The notes: generated from the sequence alone by a model not told the origin. A stretch of DNA of 27,566 nucleotides from Bacillota bacterium (GCA_023434855.1 JAEYSJ010000155.1:1-27566); one strand, 5' to 3'. Counted from the first letter of the stretch, positions 16,311-24,815 are shown. Numbers and translations are program-made.

Positions 16311-17003
16311 CTATGGCCGCATTTCATAATATTGTAATAATTCACCGACGGTGACTATGTCATACCCCATTTGCCGGAGACGGTCAATGATAATTCCCAC
16401 GGCCTCTGGTGTAGAAGTTGCGCAATCACCTTCATGAAGCAAGATTATCGCACCCGGTTCTATTTTAGATAAAACTCCATCAACAATTTGCGCTGCATTT
16501 TTATTATCCCAGTCCCGGGGATCGATGGACCAAAGGATTGTAGTATAACCCCGCTTATAGAGATCTCCAACGATACGGTCATTATATCCTCCACCGGGTG
16601 GACGGATAAACGACGGCTTCGAAGCTACCGCAGAAAATGCTTTTTCCGCCTTATCAATCTCACTGTTAAATTCCTCTTTACTCAATTTTGAAAGAAAGCG
16701 GTGATTGTAACTATGGCTTGCAATTTCGTGGCCGCTGGCAATAATCGCCATTGCTAAATCCGGATTTTTTTCGACACTGGAACCTAACAGGAAAAAAGTT
16801 GCATGGACATTCTTATTATTAAGTACTGCCAGTAGGGTCATAGTTGTTCGTGGATGTGGTCCATCATCAAAGGTCAGGGACACTACTTTATGAGTGGTGG
16901 GCACCTTCTTTACTGCTTTATCGGAATGTAGCAACGTGCCATTAATTACTACTGTTATAGTAAGAAGCCCCAGGAAAAATATTCCCAGAAATCTTCCGCC
17001 CAT
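16311..17003 (-). CDS. NodB-family polysaccharide deacetylase, intact motifs
   Basis: At least 230 residues with an N-terminal membrane anchor (GIFFLGLLTITVVI). NodB motifs are complete: SLTFDDGPHPRTT, the metal histidines in HEIASHSYNH, RPPGGGYN, WSIDPRDWD and ILLHEGD. It should remove acetyl groups from peptidoglycan or a related N-acetyl-hexosamine polymer, outside the membrane. The start is unclear. ATG 17003 is given, but a perfect AGGAGGTGA (17051-17059) lies about 50 bases further upstream, and at the right distance from it the frame offers only ATC (17045) or ATT (17042). The frame is open back to 17165. It is the last gene of a minus-strand group with the degenerate NodB protein and the WG-repeat protein. 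Confidence 0.88.
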   Translation of the reverse strand: MGGRFLGIFFLGLLTITVVINGTLLHSDKAVKKVPTTHKVVSLTFDDGPHPRTTMTLLAVLNNKNVHATFFLLGSSVEKNPDLAMAIIASGHEIASHSYNHRFLSKLSKEEFNSEIDKAEKAFSAVASKPSFIRPPGGGYNDRIVGDLYKRGYTTILWSIDPRDWDNKNAAQIVDGVLSKIEPGAIILLHEGDCATSTPEAVGIIIDRLRQMGYDIVTVGELLQYYEMRP

Positions 17004-17106
17004 TAAATGGCATTTTACAATGGAACTTAAGTTGCGTACAATGATATCGGTCACCTCCTGGTAACAGCTTAGTCTATCCTGTCCCCAAACTGGGGAGTGT
17101 CCGAAT

Positions 17107-17847
17107 TTAGTATCTTGCCAGGCCTTTTTCGCTATGTTTCTGCAAAAGCTCGCCGACTGTAACAACTTGATAGCCGCTTGATTTGATGCTTTCCAGCAAT
17201 GCCGGCAGTGATCTGCTCGTTATGATAGCCCTGTCGGAGGCGTGCATTAGGATTATTGCTCCAGGTTTTAGCGCACTACCGACCTGGCTTATTAAACAAT
17301 CAGGCGAAACAGTTTCCAGATCCTTTGAATCCACATTCCAGGAAATGGTCTTATAGCCTAACTGGTCAGCAATTTTTAGTGATTCGCGGCTAAAATTACT
17401 ATCGCCGGGACGAATCAATGAGGGTTCAATGCCGGTGAACTTTTTTAGTACTGTATGGCTTTTATCTAAATCAGTAAACATTTGTTCCGGACTAAACTTC
17501 GCGCTGTCTTTAGAATCAGCCCACTTATAGCCAATTTCGTGTCCTTCCGCCAGGATTCGTTGGATTGGCTCAGGATGCCGGCTTACATACATTCCTGTTA
17601 TAAAAAAGGATGCTTTTGTGTTATGTGCCTTTAAGGCATCCAGAATAGCAGATATTACTCTATCGCCGTTGTCTAAATCAAAAGTCAGGGCAATAACCTT
17701 GTCGTGTGTATATGTGCCGGCAATAGCAAAAGAGGGCTCTGATTTAATAGTTGATATTTGTGACATTAGCACGTAGATCACCGCTAGCCCTAATGCACTA
17801 ATAAGCAAAAATCTAGGTTTTAAGTACGGCCCAAAATTAATTAACAT
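17107..17847 (-). CDS. PdaB-like NodB-fold protein with degenerate active site
   Basis: About 246 residues, membrane anchor at 12-29. The fold is NodB: VIALTFDLDNGDRV, ASFFITGMYVSRHPE, GHEIGY, GYKTISWNVDSKDLE and GAIILMHASD. The metal-binding motif HxxxH after GHEIG is missing (KWADSKDS), motif 1 has Asp57 and Asp59 split by Leu, and motif 3 reads IRPGDSNF in place of RPPxG. Thus it most resembles the sporulation-linked PdaB/YlxY side of the family but is probably not an active deacetylase. AAGGAG sits 7 bases before the ATG. It stands directly upstream of the intact deacetylase, with about 100 bases between the stop and the later ATG. A structural or binding role is an inference. Confidence 0.82.
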   Translation of the reverse strand: MLINFGPYLKPRFLLISALGLAVIYVLMSQISTIKSEPSFAIAGTYTHDKVIALTFDLDNGDRVISAILDALKAHNTKASFFITGMYVSRHPEPIQRILAEGHEIGYKWADSKDSAKFSPEQMFTDLDKSHTVLKKFTGIEPSLIRPGDSNFSRESLKIADQLGYKTISWNVDSKDLETVSPDCLISQVGSALKPGAIILMHASDRAIITSRSLPALLESIKSSGYQVVTVGELLQKHSEKGLARY

Positions 17848-17905
17848 TAAGATACTCCTTTACAGTCAAACTGCCTGACAGCCAATATACTGCCGGTGCC
17901 CACCG

Positions 17906-18997
17906 TCAGGGGATAATAACTTGCATTAGCCAGTCCACTGCTTGATCTATTCTCTCAGAATAGACATTACTATAGTGTTGGGCATTATTAGGTTCTTGCA
18001 CGGCCGCTAGTCCTTCGCTAAAGTCTCCGGCCAGGGAATAGCAGGTTGTAATGACGATATTGCCTTTTTGGTCAATATAAGAATAGTGATCATCAATAAT
18101 TACTTTGGCGAGTCCTTCCCGAAAATCTCCTGCCCATTCAAACTGTGGCTGAATGATTATTCTACCTTCCCGATCAATAAAGCCGTGTTTTCCACTGAGA
18201 ACTATTTTCGCAAGGCCATCGTGAAAGTCCCACGCCCAGTCGTAGATCGGCTTAATTACTACATTCCCCGATTTATCTAAATATCCGTAATGCTCTCTGA
18301 TTTTTACGACAGCCAGCCCTTCTGAAAAACGCCAAGCCCAGTCATATACAGGTTTAATGACAATATTGCCTTTCTTGTCAATACTACCGTATTTGTTGTT
18401 AATGGTAACTTGGGCGAGCCCCTCGCTAAATCCTCTTGCGTAATTGAAGCCGGGAGTAATAGCTATTTCTCCACCGCGATTGACAAAGCCATATTTAGAA
18501 TTGATGAATACCGGCGCAAGGCCATCGGAAAAGTCCCATGCCCAGTCATAATTTGGCTGAACGGCCAATGATCCGTCTTGTTTAATAAATCCGGATTTAC
18601 CATTTATTTTTATCACCGCAAGATCCTCCGAAAAATCTCGGGCCCATTCGTATTTAGGTTCAATAACCATCGAACCGTATTTATCAATAAAACCATACTT
18701 GCCATCTGCATTTATCATTGCAAGACCGCCGGAAAACCGGGATGCATACCTATATTGAGGATCAACTGCGATATTACCTGATCGATCAATATAGCCATAT
18801 TTATCGCCAATTTGGATAACTGCAAGATTTTCATAAAAGTTTTCGGCCCACTCGAACTGCAGTGGGATTATCTGCTGACCATGTTTATCAATAAAGCCCC
18901 ATTTACCATTTTCATAGTGGTTTATATTTAGGCTATATAATAGCGCAATGACGATAATTACAATTAGAAGGATTGCATATTTGCCCCATTTTTTCAT
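17906..18997 (-). CDS. Membrane-anchored WG-repeat protein, nine repeats
   Basis: About 363 residues. An N-terminal anchor (KYAILLIVIIVIALLYSL) is followed by nine WG-type repeats of about 34 residues, each with a K(W/Y)GFIDKxG start, then I.P.(Y/F).WA..F.EGLA. The ninth is divergent (HYSYIDQKG). WG-repeat proteins form beta-propeller-like structures and are thought to bind ligands or partner proteins; no enzymatic role is implied. The start is ATG 18997 with GGAGGAG 8 bases upstream; earlier in-frame codons back to 19066 lack such a site. The protein would be held on the outer face of the membrane, next to the two NodB proteins encoded downstream on the same strand (58 bases to the next start). 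Confidence 0.88.
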   Translation of the reverse strand: MKKWGKYAILLIVIIVIALLYSLNINHYENGKWGFIDKHGQQIIPLQFEWAENFYENLAVIQIGDKYGYIDRSGNIAVDPQYRYASRFSGGLAMINADGKYGFIDKYGSMVIEPKYEWARDFSEDLAVIKINGKSGFIKQDGSLAVQPNYDWAWDFSDGLAPVFINSKYGFVNRGGEIAITPGFNYARGFSEGLAQVTINNKYGSIDKKGNIVIKPVYDWAWRFSEGLAVVKIREHYGYLDKSGNVVIKPIYDWAWDFHDGLAKIVLSGKHGFIDREGRIIIQPQFEWAGDFREGLAKVIIDDHYSYIDQKGNIVITTCYSLAGDFSEGLAAVQEPNNAQHYSNVYSERIDQAVDWLMQVIIP

Positions 18998-19144
18998 CCC
19001 ACTAACTCCTCCATTTGCAATACAAATGCTTATACGGTCAGGATGCGGGCCAGCCTGGGTTATCATAAATATAGGCCTAAGTAATACTCGATATGAACAT
19101 ATGCTGATCGTCAGGGTTATATGAATAAATCCCTATAGCGGAGC

Positions 19145-19436
19145 CTGCTTATAAACGCTCATCTGCGGCGCCGCACGAACTGCGTGAGGTAATCCACATA
19201 TAAACAATGTGCGTTGATAAATCTGTCTCAATCAGAACGTGCCTGGGATTTCGAGCAGTTCAGAAAGTATAACTTTTCGGGTTTATCTAGATACATTTCT
19301 TATTTCAACTACACCGAAACGTAATTTACTTTCTTCCTGCTTACAGACCTTTCGGTCTTCCAGGTCCTCAACGTACCCCCTGTACGCCTCCGGCCTCGAA
19401 ATCCCAGGCGCCTAGCATCTGAACATTTCTAAGCAG
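19145..19436 (-). ncRNA. 292-base structured non-coding element with nested inverted repeats
   Basis: The ends pair over 17 bases: 19145-19161 with 19420-19436. Both start CTGCTTA when read inward, and there is one mismatch and two positions that become G-U pairs only if the RNA is read from the minus strand. Inside, 19241-19255 (GCCTGGGATTTCGAG) pairs perfectly with 19395-19409. Two short hairpins lie in the inner part: AGACC-tttc-GGTCT (19345-19358) and CGTAC-ccct-rich loop-GTACG (19372-19386). No convincing reading frame crosses it. It could be a structured RNA or a MITE-like repeat element; the sequence alone does not decide. It fills much of the 18998-19671 gap. Confidence 0.5.
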
Positions 19437-19482
19437 TCTCTAAGATTTAGGGGCTTTTAAGCGGACTCTAGGGCATACAGAA

Positions 19483-19505
19483 AAACGGCAGGGTGACTGC
19501 CGTTT
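19483..19505. terminator. Terminator-like hairpin
   Basis: AAACGGCAG (19483-19491) pairs with CTGCCGTTT (19497-19505) over a 5-base loop. On the minus strand it is followed by five T; on the plus strand the T run is short. It lies between the structured element and VanW and insulates one from the other. Confidence 0.65.
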
Positions 19506-19671
19506 CAGTATTTCAGAATTATTTTATTTCTTAAAATATTACACGCTTATTGGTGAAAATTCCGGTAATCAACCGATTTCATTAGCATATACTTTCGTGA
19601 AGCGAAATTATAGTTTATTATTGGGAAATTGTCTATCGGTAGTTTAATGCTATTGCAAAAGGATGGGTTTA

Positions 19672-20622
19672 ATGATTAAACGTGTGCCGGTAATTTTACT
19701 ATTAATTGCATTTTGTATCTTTCTTTCCTTTTATTATCCTGTATTAGCTGATTTGCCTGACGATATAGTCTGGGGCTACTATAGTTTAATCGATGATCTT
19801 CCAGTTAGTCAAATGTCTGCGGAAGTAGACGCAAATGATGTCTACGATGAATTTCAAGGTATGGATGCGGCATATGTAGGTCCTCTTCCCTGGGAAAAGG
19901 ATACTAAATTTCAAAATGCGGTAAACAAGTTGGGGTCACCTGTACTAATGGCCGCCTATAGAGCTACCCTTAAGGAGCCGCTGCCCGGGGAAGAATATAA
20001 TATTTCCTTAGCGGCACGAAAACTGGCAGGAACCGTGGTTCAGCCTGGTCAAATATTTTCGCAGAATAAAACTTTGGGTCCTTATACGCAAAGACGTGGT
20101 TTTCGACCCGGACCAACATATAAGGGTACTGATCTGGTAACTACAATCGGCGGTGGAGTGTGTAAGATTGCTTCCGTTTTGTATAATTTGGCGACATTTA
20201 GCGACTTGGAAGTAGTACAAAGATTTCCGCATTCCATGACGGTTCCTTATGTTCCTCCGGGACAGGATGCTACCGTTTATTATGGTGTCAAAGACTTTCG
20301 GTTTAAAAACACTTCAAGCGGTCCGATATTAATTTGGTCGCAAGAAATCGATAACGCGCTATATATCGCCTTTTATGGAAATCGTTCTTCTCCCAAGGTT
20401 ACCTGGCATCATCAAGTTCTGAAAAGAAATAAATATTGGAAGGAATATAAAAGAAATTCTTCTCTTTCACCTGGAGAAGAAAAAGTTGTTTTGCCAGGCC
20501 AAGATGGATTTGTCGTAAGATCCTGGGTTACCGTAGAAACGGACAACGGAGAGACGATTGTAAGGAAAAAAGGGGTTAGCTACTATAGTCCGGGGCCTGA
20601 AATTATCGAACGGGCCAGGTGA
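19672..20622 (+). CDS. VanW family protein
   Basis: About 316 residues. N-terminal signal or anchor (VILLLIAFCIFLSFYYP). The VanW core is clear: NISLAARKLAGTVVQPGQIFSQNKTLGPYTQRRGF, GTDLVTTIGGGVCKIASVLYNLA, RFPHSMTVPYVPPGQDATV and DFRFKNTSSGPILIW. A beta-rich C-terminal part follows, resembling the G5-type ends seen in some VanW proteins. The family is found outside the membrane in Firmicutes and is named after a vancomycin cluster, but its biochemical function is unknown. ATG 19672 is preferred over ATG 19663 because AAAAGG (19657-19662) directly abuts the earlier codon. The gene is convergent with the decarboxylase-family gene, only 3 bases apart. Confidence 0.9.
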   Translation: MIKRVPVILLLIAFCIFLSFYYPVLADLPDDIVWGYYSLIDDLPVSQMSAEVDANDVYDEFQGMDAAYVGPLPWEKDTKFQNAVNKLGSPVLMAAYRATLKEPLPGEEYNISLAARKLAGTVVQPGQIFSQNKTLGPYTQRRGFRPGPTYKGTDLVTTIGGGVCKIASVLYNLATFSDLEVVQRFPHSMTVPYVPPGQDATVYYGVKDFRFKNTSSGPILIWSQEIDNALYIAFYGNRSSPKVTWHHQVLKRNKYWKEYKRNSSLSPGEEKVVLPGQDGFVVRSWVTVETDNGETIVRKKGVSYYSPGPEIIERAR

Positions 20623-20625
20623 ACT

Positions 20626-22089
20626 TTAAGCAATAACCGCGATATTTGTGAGATTAGGGTCGTATGTTCCCTGAAAGAGGGCCCCGATATTACGCATAGC
20701 AATAAGATAATCTAAAATAGCGCTTGTTATCCTTTCTCCCGGACAGATTATCGGGATGCCAGGTGGGCAACAAGCCACTACCTCGCCGCTAATTCTGCCC
20801 ACCGACTCCTCAAGCGGGATATTGACTGTAGGAGAAAAATAGGCGTCCCGTGGCGTGGCTACCAGGTCCGGAATATCAGGCATAATATTAATTTTTGTAA
20901 GATCGCTACTGTCGATCGGTGGTTGTTGCGAGACATGGTTAACAACATTTTGCAGAGCATTAATAAAAATATCAATATCCTGTCGCGTATTACCATGGGT
21001 TAAAAGAAGCAGTATGTTAAATAAATCGGACATTTCAACCTGGATATGGTGATTTTGTCTGATAAATTGTTCGACCCAAAAGCCGGTAACGCGTAAAGGC
21101 TTTACTGAAATAGTAATTTTCGTCAGGTCGAGGTCGTGAATGCCGGGTTTTCCCGCTACTTCCGCACCAAATGATCGATAATTCTTTGTTTCATTAATTT
21201 GTTGTCTTGTATAATTTGCGAGATTAAGTGTGTTTTCAAGTAGGTATTCTCCTTGATCTTCCATTAATGCGCGCGCGGCATCTAAAGAAGATAGCAACAG
21301 ATAGGACGTACTTGTACTCTGTAAAAGTTTGAGATTCGCCTCCAGTCTATGCCTATCAATTAAACTGCTTTTCAAATGCAGCATCGACGCCTGGGTTAAA
21401 GCCGTAAGCAATTTATGAGAACCGTGAACTGAGGCATCCGCTCCACACTGCAGGGAACCATCGGGTAATCTGCTATGAAATTGGAGATGGGGGCCGTGGG
21501 CTTCATCGACAATTAACGGCAGACGTCGTTCATGGGCAATCTTTGCGATGCTGGAAATATCTGAAGTAATTCCATGGTATGTAGGACTTACCAATAAAAT
21601 TGCTTTGACGTCATGCTTATCAAGAGAATCCCGTATTGTATCCGGATTAATTCCAAGCGGTATCCCATAATCATCATCGTATTCCGGCATGTAAAAAACG
21701 GGGACAGCTCCGCTTAAGATTACTCCGCTTAAGATTGAGCGATGGATATTGCGGGGTACTAATATTTTATCCCCGGCATTACACACTGTTAATACGAGTG
21801 CCTGTAAGCCGCAGGAACTGCCGTTAACTAAAAAATAAGTATAATTCGCGCCAAACGCTCTTGCAGCGAGCCGTTGAGCGCTGTCTATTACGCCGTGAGG
21901 ACGGTGTAAATCATCCATGCCCGGCACATTTGTGACGTCGGCTAAAAATATTTTGTTTCCCAGTAAATCGCCGATAGACTGATGTACTATAGAGCTGCCT
22001 TTATGACCAGGCATGTGAAATCTTATTGTCTTATTGTCAATGTAATTTTTTAAAGCGTTAACAATGGGTATGTTGCCAATGTTATACAC
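20626..22089 (-). CDS. Orn/Lys/Arg decarboxylase-family PLP enzyme
   Basis: About 487 residues, the length of the Gram-positive short form (Bacillus SpeA/YaaO type). Motifs: RFHMPGHKG at the N terminus, DVTNVPGMDDLHRPHG, FLVNGSSCGLQA, SPTYHGITSDI, the cofactor-binding segment IVDEAHGPHLQFH and the PLP-lysine motif SHKLLTALTQASMLH. The C-terminal domain has PRDAYFSP and the PPGIPIICPGERIT segment. It would remove CO2 from arginine, lysine or ornithine for polyamine formation or acid tolerance; the substrate cannot be told. GTG 22089 is chosen because GGGGGAG lies about 7 bases upstream; ATG 22116 adds nine residues but has no comparable site. Confidence 0.9.
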   Translation of the reverse strand: MYNIGNIPIVNALKNYIDNKTIRFHMPGHKGSSIVHQSIGDLLGNKIFLADVTNVPGMDDLHRPHGVIDSAQRLAARAFGANYTYFLVNGSSCGLQALVLTVCNAGDKILVPRNIHRSILSGVILSGAVPVFYMPEYDDDYGIPLGINPDTIRDSLDKHDVKAILLVSPTYHGITSDISSIAKIAHERRLPLIVDEAHGPHLQFHSRLPDGSLQCGADASVHGSHKLLTALTQASMLHLKSSLIDRHRLEANLKLLQSTSTSYLLLSSLDAARALMEDQGEYLLENTLNLANYTRQQINETKNYRSFGAEVAGKPGIHDLDLTKITISVKPLRVTGFWVEQFIRQNHHIQVEMSDLFNILLLLTHGNTRQDIDIFINALQNVVNHVSQQPPIDSSDLTKINIMPDIPDLVATPRDAYFSPTVNIPLEESVGRISGEVVACCPPGIPIICPGERITSAILDYLIAMRNIGALFQGTYDPNLTNIAVIA

Positions 22090-22203
22090 CAAATCACTCC
22101 CCCAATAATACTTCATAGTTATTTTATGCCTAAGTAAAGTTTGTGGTCACAGTTATCCGGGGAATTATCGGTGCAGGCATATTTGCCCTTCACTATATGA
22201 AAA

Positions 22204-22220
22204 CCCGGCAGTAAGCCGGG
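22204..22220 (-). terminator. Terminator of the EamA gene
   Basis: CCCGGC (22204-22209) pairs with GCCGGG (22215-22220), 5-base loop; on the minus strand a short T run (TTTTC) follows. It lies 44 bases after the transporter stop and before the decarboxylase start. Confidence 0.7.
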
Positions 22221-22263
22221 CTTTCTTTCGCGTTTTTTAATTAATGCGGAAGCTTTAAGTGCT

Positions 22264-22683
22264 CTACTCCGCACATACGAGAAGCAAACCAACAGTTATC
22301 AACAAAGATCCTATGATCTGCCAGGATGTTGCCGTATTACCCAGGCAAAGGTAATTTATTAAAATAGTAACCAATGGAGCGCATGACATGACGATAGTAA
22401 CTACATTAACGTTACCGTACTTTAAAGCGACAAAGTAGGCTAGATCACCAAGTAGTGTTGCCAGGAGCGCTTCTACGGCAATAAAAAACCACAGCATTGC
22501 CGGCACTTTGCCAAGTTCGGTATAGCTTGCTGTGCTGATAACCCAGCCAAGGACGAATGCGGCCGCAATAAGCGTCCGCAAGGTTAAGGCAGTTACCGGA
22601 CTGACCCCGCTGAGGCCTATTTTCCCGAATATAGGAGCCAATCCCCAACAGACCATCCCCAGAAATGCGTAAAACAAAACCAT
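22264..22683 (-). CDS. Half-size EamA/DMT transporter
   Basis: About 139 residues with roughly five hydrophobic helices: VLFYAFLGMVCWGLAPIFGK, VTALTLRTLIAAAFVLGWV, LWFFIAVEALLATLLGDLAYF, VVTIVMSCAPLVTILINYL and WQIIGSLLITVGLLLV. This is one EamA repeat; full-length DMT carriers have two, so this one should work as a dimer, as in small multidrug resistance-like proteins. GGAGG lies 8 bases before ATG 22683. The substrate is unknown. It lies upstream of the decarboxylase on the same strand but with a terminator between them. Confidence 0.85.
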   Translation of the reverse strand: MVLFYAFLGMVCWGLAPIFGKIGLSGVSPVTALTLRTLIAAAFVLGWVISTASYTELGKVPAMLWFFIAVEALLATLLGDLAYFVALKYGNVNVVTIVMSCAPLVTILINYLCLGNTATSWQIIGSLLITVGLLLVCAE

Positions 22684-22812
22684 CTAACCATCCTCCAAAT
22701 GGAACTCGATGGTTAACTTTATGCGGTAATACAATGATAAATGCGGGAAATATTTTGCGGTGGGTTGACGTATATCTTAAGGATTAAAATTGAATTATTG
22801 ATATGAAAATGA

Positions 22813-22842
22813 AGCTGGTTGGGGTAATCACCTTGACCGGCT
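22813..22842. repeat. Stem-loop repeat, copy 2
   Basis: AGCTGGTTGGGGT pairs with ACCTTGACCGGCT across a 4-base loop. All 13 positions pair if G-U is allowed on the plus strand. It is followed by CATTTGGTATAT, nearly identical to the flank of copy 1. It lies between two divergent genes, where a terminator has no evident job. Confidence 0.7.
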
Positions 22843-22882
22843 CATTTGGTATATAAAGTTCCACAAGAGCGAGGCGGTACAG

Positions 22883-22935
22883 AAGATGTAGTACTATGTA
22901 ATACATCTTTATGAAAAATTGTAAAAACTTTCATA
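22883..22935. promoter_or_regulatory. Two adjacent dyads upstream of the MFS gene
   Basis: AAGATGTA (22883-22890) with TACATCTT (22902-22909) across 11 bases, and TATGAAA (22910-22916) with TTTCATA (22929-22935) across 12 bases. They stand back to back about 130-180 bases before the transporter start. Such sites often hold a dimeric repressor of an efflux gene, but no regulator gene is next to it here. Confidence 0.4.
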
Positions 22936-23063
22936 TGAATTGGCTGGATTTGGGATCTTAATATTGGCTGAAGACAAATATCATCAGGTCGTTTAGAATA
23001 AATCCAGGGAATTAGTTGCTGACAATGATTGTAAATGAAAACAAAGTTTTTGGGGGGAGTATT

Positions 23064-24245
23064 TTGGAACAAAAAAAAGGTGATTTAAAAGATAATACTT
23101 TGATTTTGATATTGGGTTTTGCAGGGCTTATTTCTGCAGCAGATAACTGGATTGTTTCACCTATTTTGCCAGCAATTGCGACAGAATTCTGTAATCCAAT
23201 TTCTCAAGTTGGGAATGTATTAACAGCCTATATGATACCTTATGGAACCATGCAGCCAGTTTATGGGTTTCTCAGTGATCGTTGGGGTAAAAAAAAGGTA
23301 TTGCAGGGGATTATCTGCGGACTTGCTTTAGGTACTATTGGCTGTGCATTTGCTGTTTCTTTATGGATGTTATGCATCTGGAGGGCAATTACAGGCTTTT
23401 TTGCCGCCGGTATTATTGCGGTGTCGCTAGCTTTGATTGGTGATACTATACTACCCTTAGAGCGTCAAAGTCATGTGGGAAAATTCATGGGGATTGTTTT
23501 TCTTGGACAAGGTTTGAGTGTTGGTGTGGGAGGAGTTTTTGCAAAATACGTCAGTTGGCGGGTAGTGTTTCTTTTTTTAGCTGCAGCAGCTATATGCACG
23601 GTCTTCTTTTTGCAGAAACTACCAATAGATCTGCCACATCCCTCTCACTGTAATTTTCTCTCTGAAACCAAACGTGTAATATTGACTCCAATGGGGAGAA
23701 TAATTTTTCCGTTGGCACTATTTGCAGGCTTCTTATTACTTGGCCTATACAGTTACATAGGTGCTTTTCTCTATGAAATTACACATCTGGATTATTTCCA
23801 GGTTGGGATAGTGGTAATGTTTTACGGCTTTGCTTGCCTGCTCGCTGGTTCACAAGTTGGTCAACTGGTCCGGGAGATTGGCCAACAAAAGACGATTATA
23901 GTAGGTGCCTGTTTCGCTTTAACTACCGCCTTACTATTAACGATTTTTACATATTGGCAAATAGGATGGCTGGCTACGGTTTGTTTGGGATTTGGATATA
24001 TTTTTATTCAATCCACCTTAGCTACAATTGCTTTTGATGTAGCAACTGAAAACAAAGGACTCCCTTCAGCATTAATCGGATTAGGTCTTTTTGGTGGTGG
24101 TGGCTTAGGTACTGCATTTAGCAGTTGGGTACTTTCGCGGGGGGGATATCAAACGCTTTGGCTGGTTTTTTGTGCCGGAATTGTGCTCTTTATTTTTATT
24201 ACAGCTATGCTGGGTTTCAATCGCCAAAACCAAAATTCGCAGTAA
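23064..24245 (+). CDS. MFS transporter, drug-efflux type
   Basis: About 393 residues with about 12 hydrophobic helices. The major-facilitator motif A between helices 2 and 3 reads GFLSDRWGKKKVLQG. ALIGDTILPLERQSHVGKFMG and GQGLSVGVGGVFAKYVSWRVVF are like those of drug:H+ antiporters of the 12-helix group. TTG 23064 has GGGGGGAG 4-5 bases upstream; ATG 23025 is a possible alternative giving a 13-residue longer N terminus but with no good ribosome site. The substrate is unknown; an exporter is most likely. A terminator follows at 24303. Two dyads upstream suggest repression. Confidence 0.88.
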   Translation: MEQKKGDLKDNTLILILGFAGLISAADNWIVSPILPAIATEFCNPISQVGNVLTAYMIPYGTMQPVYGFLSDRWGKKKVLQGIICGLALGTIGCAFAVSLWMLCIWRAITGFFAAGIIAVSLALIGDTILPLERQSHVGKFMGIVFLGQGLSVGVGGVFAKYVSWRVVFLFLAAAAICTVFFLQKLPIDLPHPSHCNFLSETKRVILTPMGRIIFPLALFAGFLLLGLYSYIGAFLYEITHLDYFQVGIVVMFYGFACLLAGSQVGQLVREIGQQKTIIVGACFALTTALLLTIFTYWQIGWLATVCLGFGYIFIQSTLATIAFDVATENKGLPSALIGLGLFGGGGLGTAFSSWVLSRGGYQTLWLVFCAGIVLFIFITAMLGFNRQNQNSQ

Positions 24246-24302
24246 TTCCATATTTTCAGCCTAGCGGGTTTTTGAAAAATTGAATAAGTGTATGTTATAT
24301 TG

Positions 24303-24327
24303 CCTAGACGTTGTCTAGGTATTTTTT
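24303..24327 (+). terminator. Terminator of the MFS gene
   Basis: CCTAGAC (24303-24309) pairs with GTCTAGG (24313-24319), 3-base loop, followed by TATTTTTTT. Confidence 0.85.
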
Positions 24328-24533
24328 TGTTCCCCTGTTTAAAACTTCTTTTCAGCTGAATATTATAAGTGCGGAACTTTATTACTGCCATTTTACAGGT
24401 ATAGTCAACTGCGTTTAGGTAGGCGGCCGTTTTCTTGGCAAAAACAGTAGCAACTAAAAGAATTGTACCATTTGGATTTGTCTTATCCATGTAATAGTTA
24501 TCGAATATGCTTAAAAATAAGGAGTTGTATAAA

Positions 24534-24785
24534 ATGAAATCAACTGGAATTGTGCGTAAATTGGACAACCTTGGCAGAATAGTAATTCCCAGTGAATTGC
24601 GCCGGACATTAGATATTGGCGATCAAGATCCGCTGGAAATATACATGGATAATGAACGGATAATCCTAAAAAAGTATGTGCCTCCCAGTGTGTGCATATT
24701 CTGTGGTAGTGCGGATGAAACAACTAATTATAACGGTAAGAATGTTTGTAAAGAGTGCCTGGTGATGATTAAATCACAAAAGTAA
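24534..24785 (+). CDS. AbrB/SpoVT-type transition-state regulator with zinc-binding tail
   Basis: About 83 residues. The N-terminal swapped-hairpin DNA-binding domain reads MKSTGIVRKLDNLGRIVIP, then ELRRTLDIGDQDPLEIY and ERIILKKY, very close to Bacillus AbrB. In place of the Bacillus C-terminal domain there are two Cys pairs, CIFC and CKEC, 20 or so residues apart, as expected for a small zinc ribbon; this form is common in Clostridia-type AbrB. GGAG lies 9 bases before ATG 24534; the in-frame ATG 24507 lies upstream of that site. It would bind many AT-rich promoters as a transition-state repressor. It forms a monocistronic unit with terminators on both sides. Confidence 0.92.
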   Translation: MKSTGIVRKLDNLGRIVIPSELRRTLDIGDQDPLEIYMDNERIILKKYVPPSVCIFCGSADETTNYNGKNVCKECLVMIKSQK

Positions 24786-24815
24786 TCTAATGATTGCTTA
24801 ATTATTTTCTATAAC

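Noticed and set aside
17906..18997. Regularly spaced similar segments, possibly a CRISPR array
   Set aside because: The period of about 100 bases matches the 34-residue WG repeats of an intact frame; there are no identical short repeats with unique spacers.
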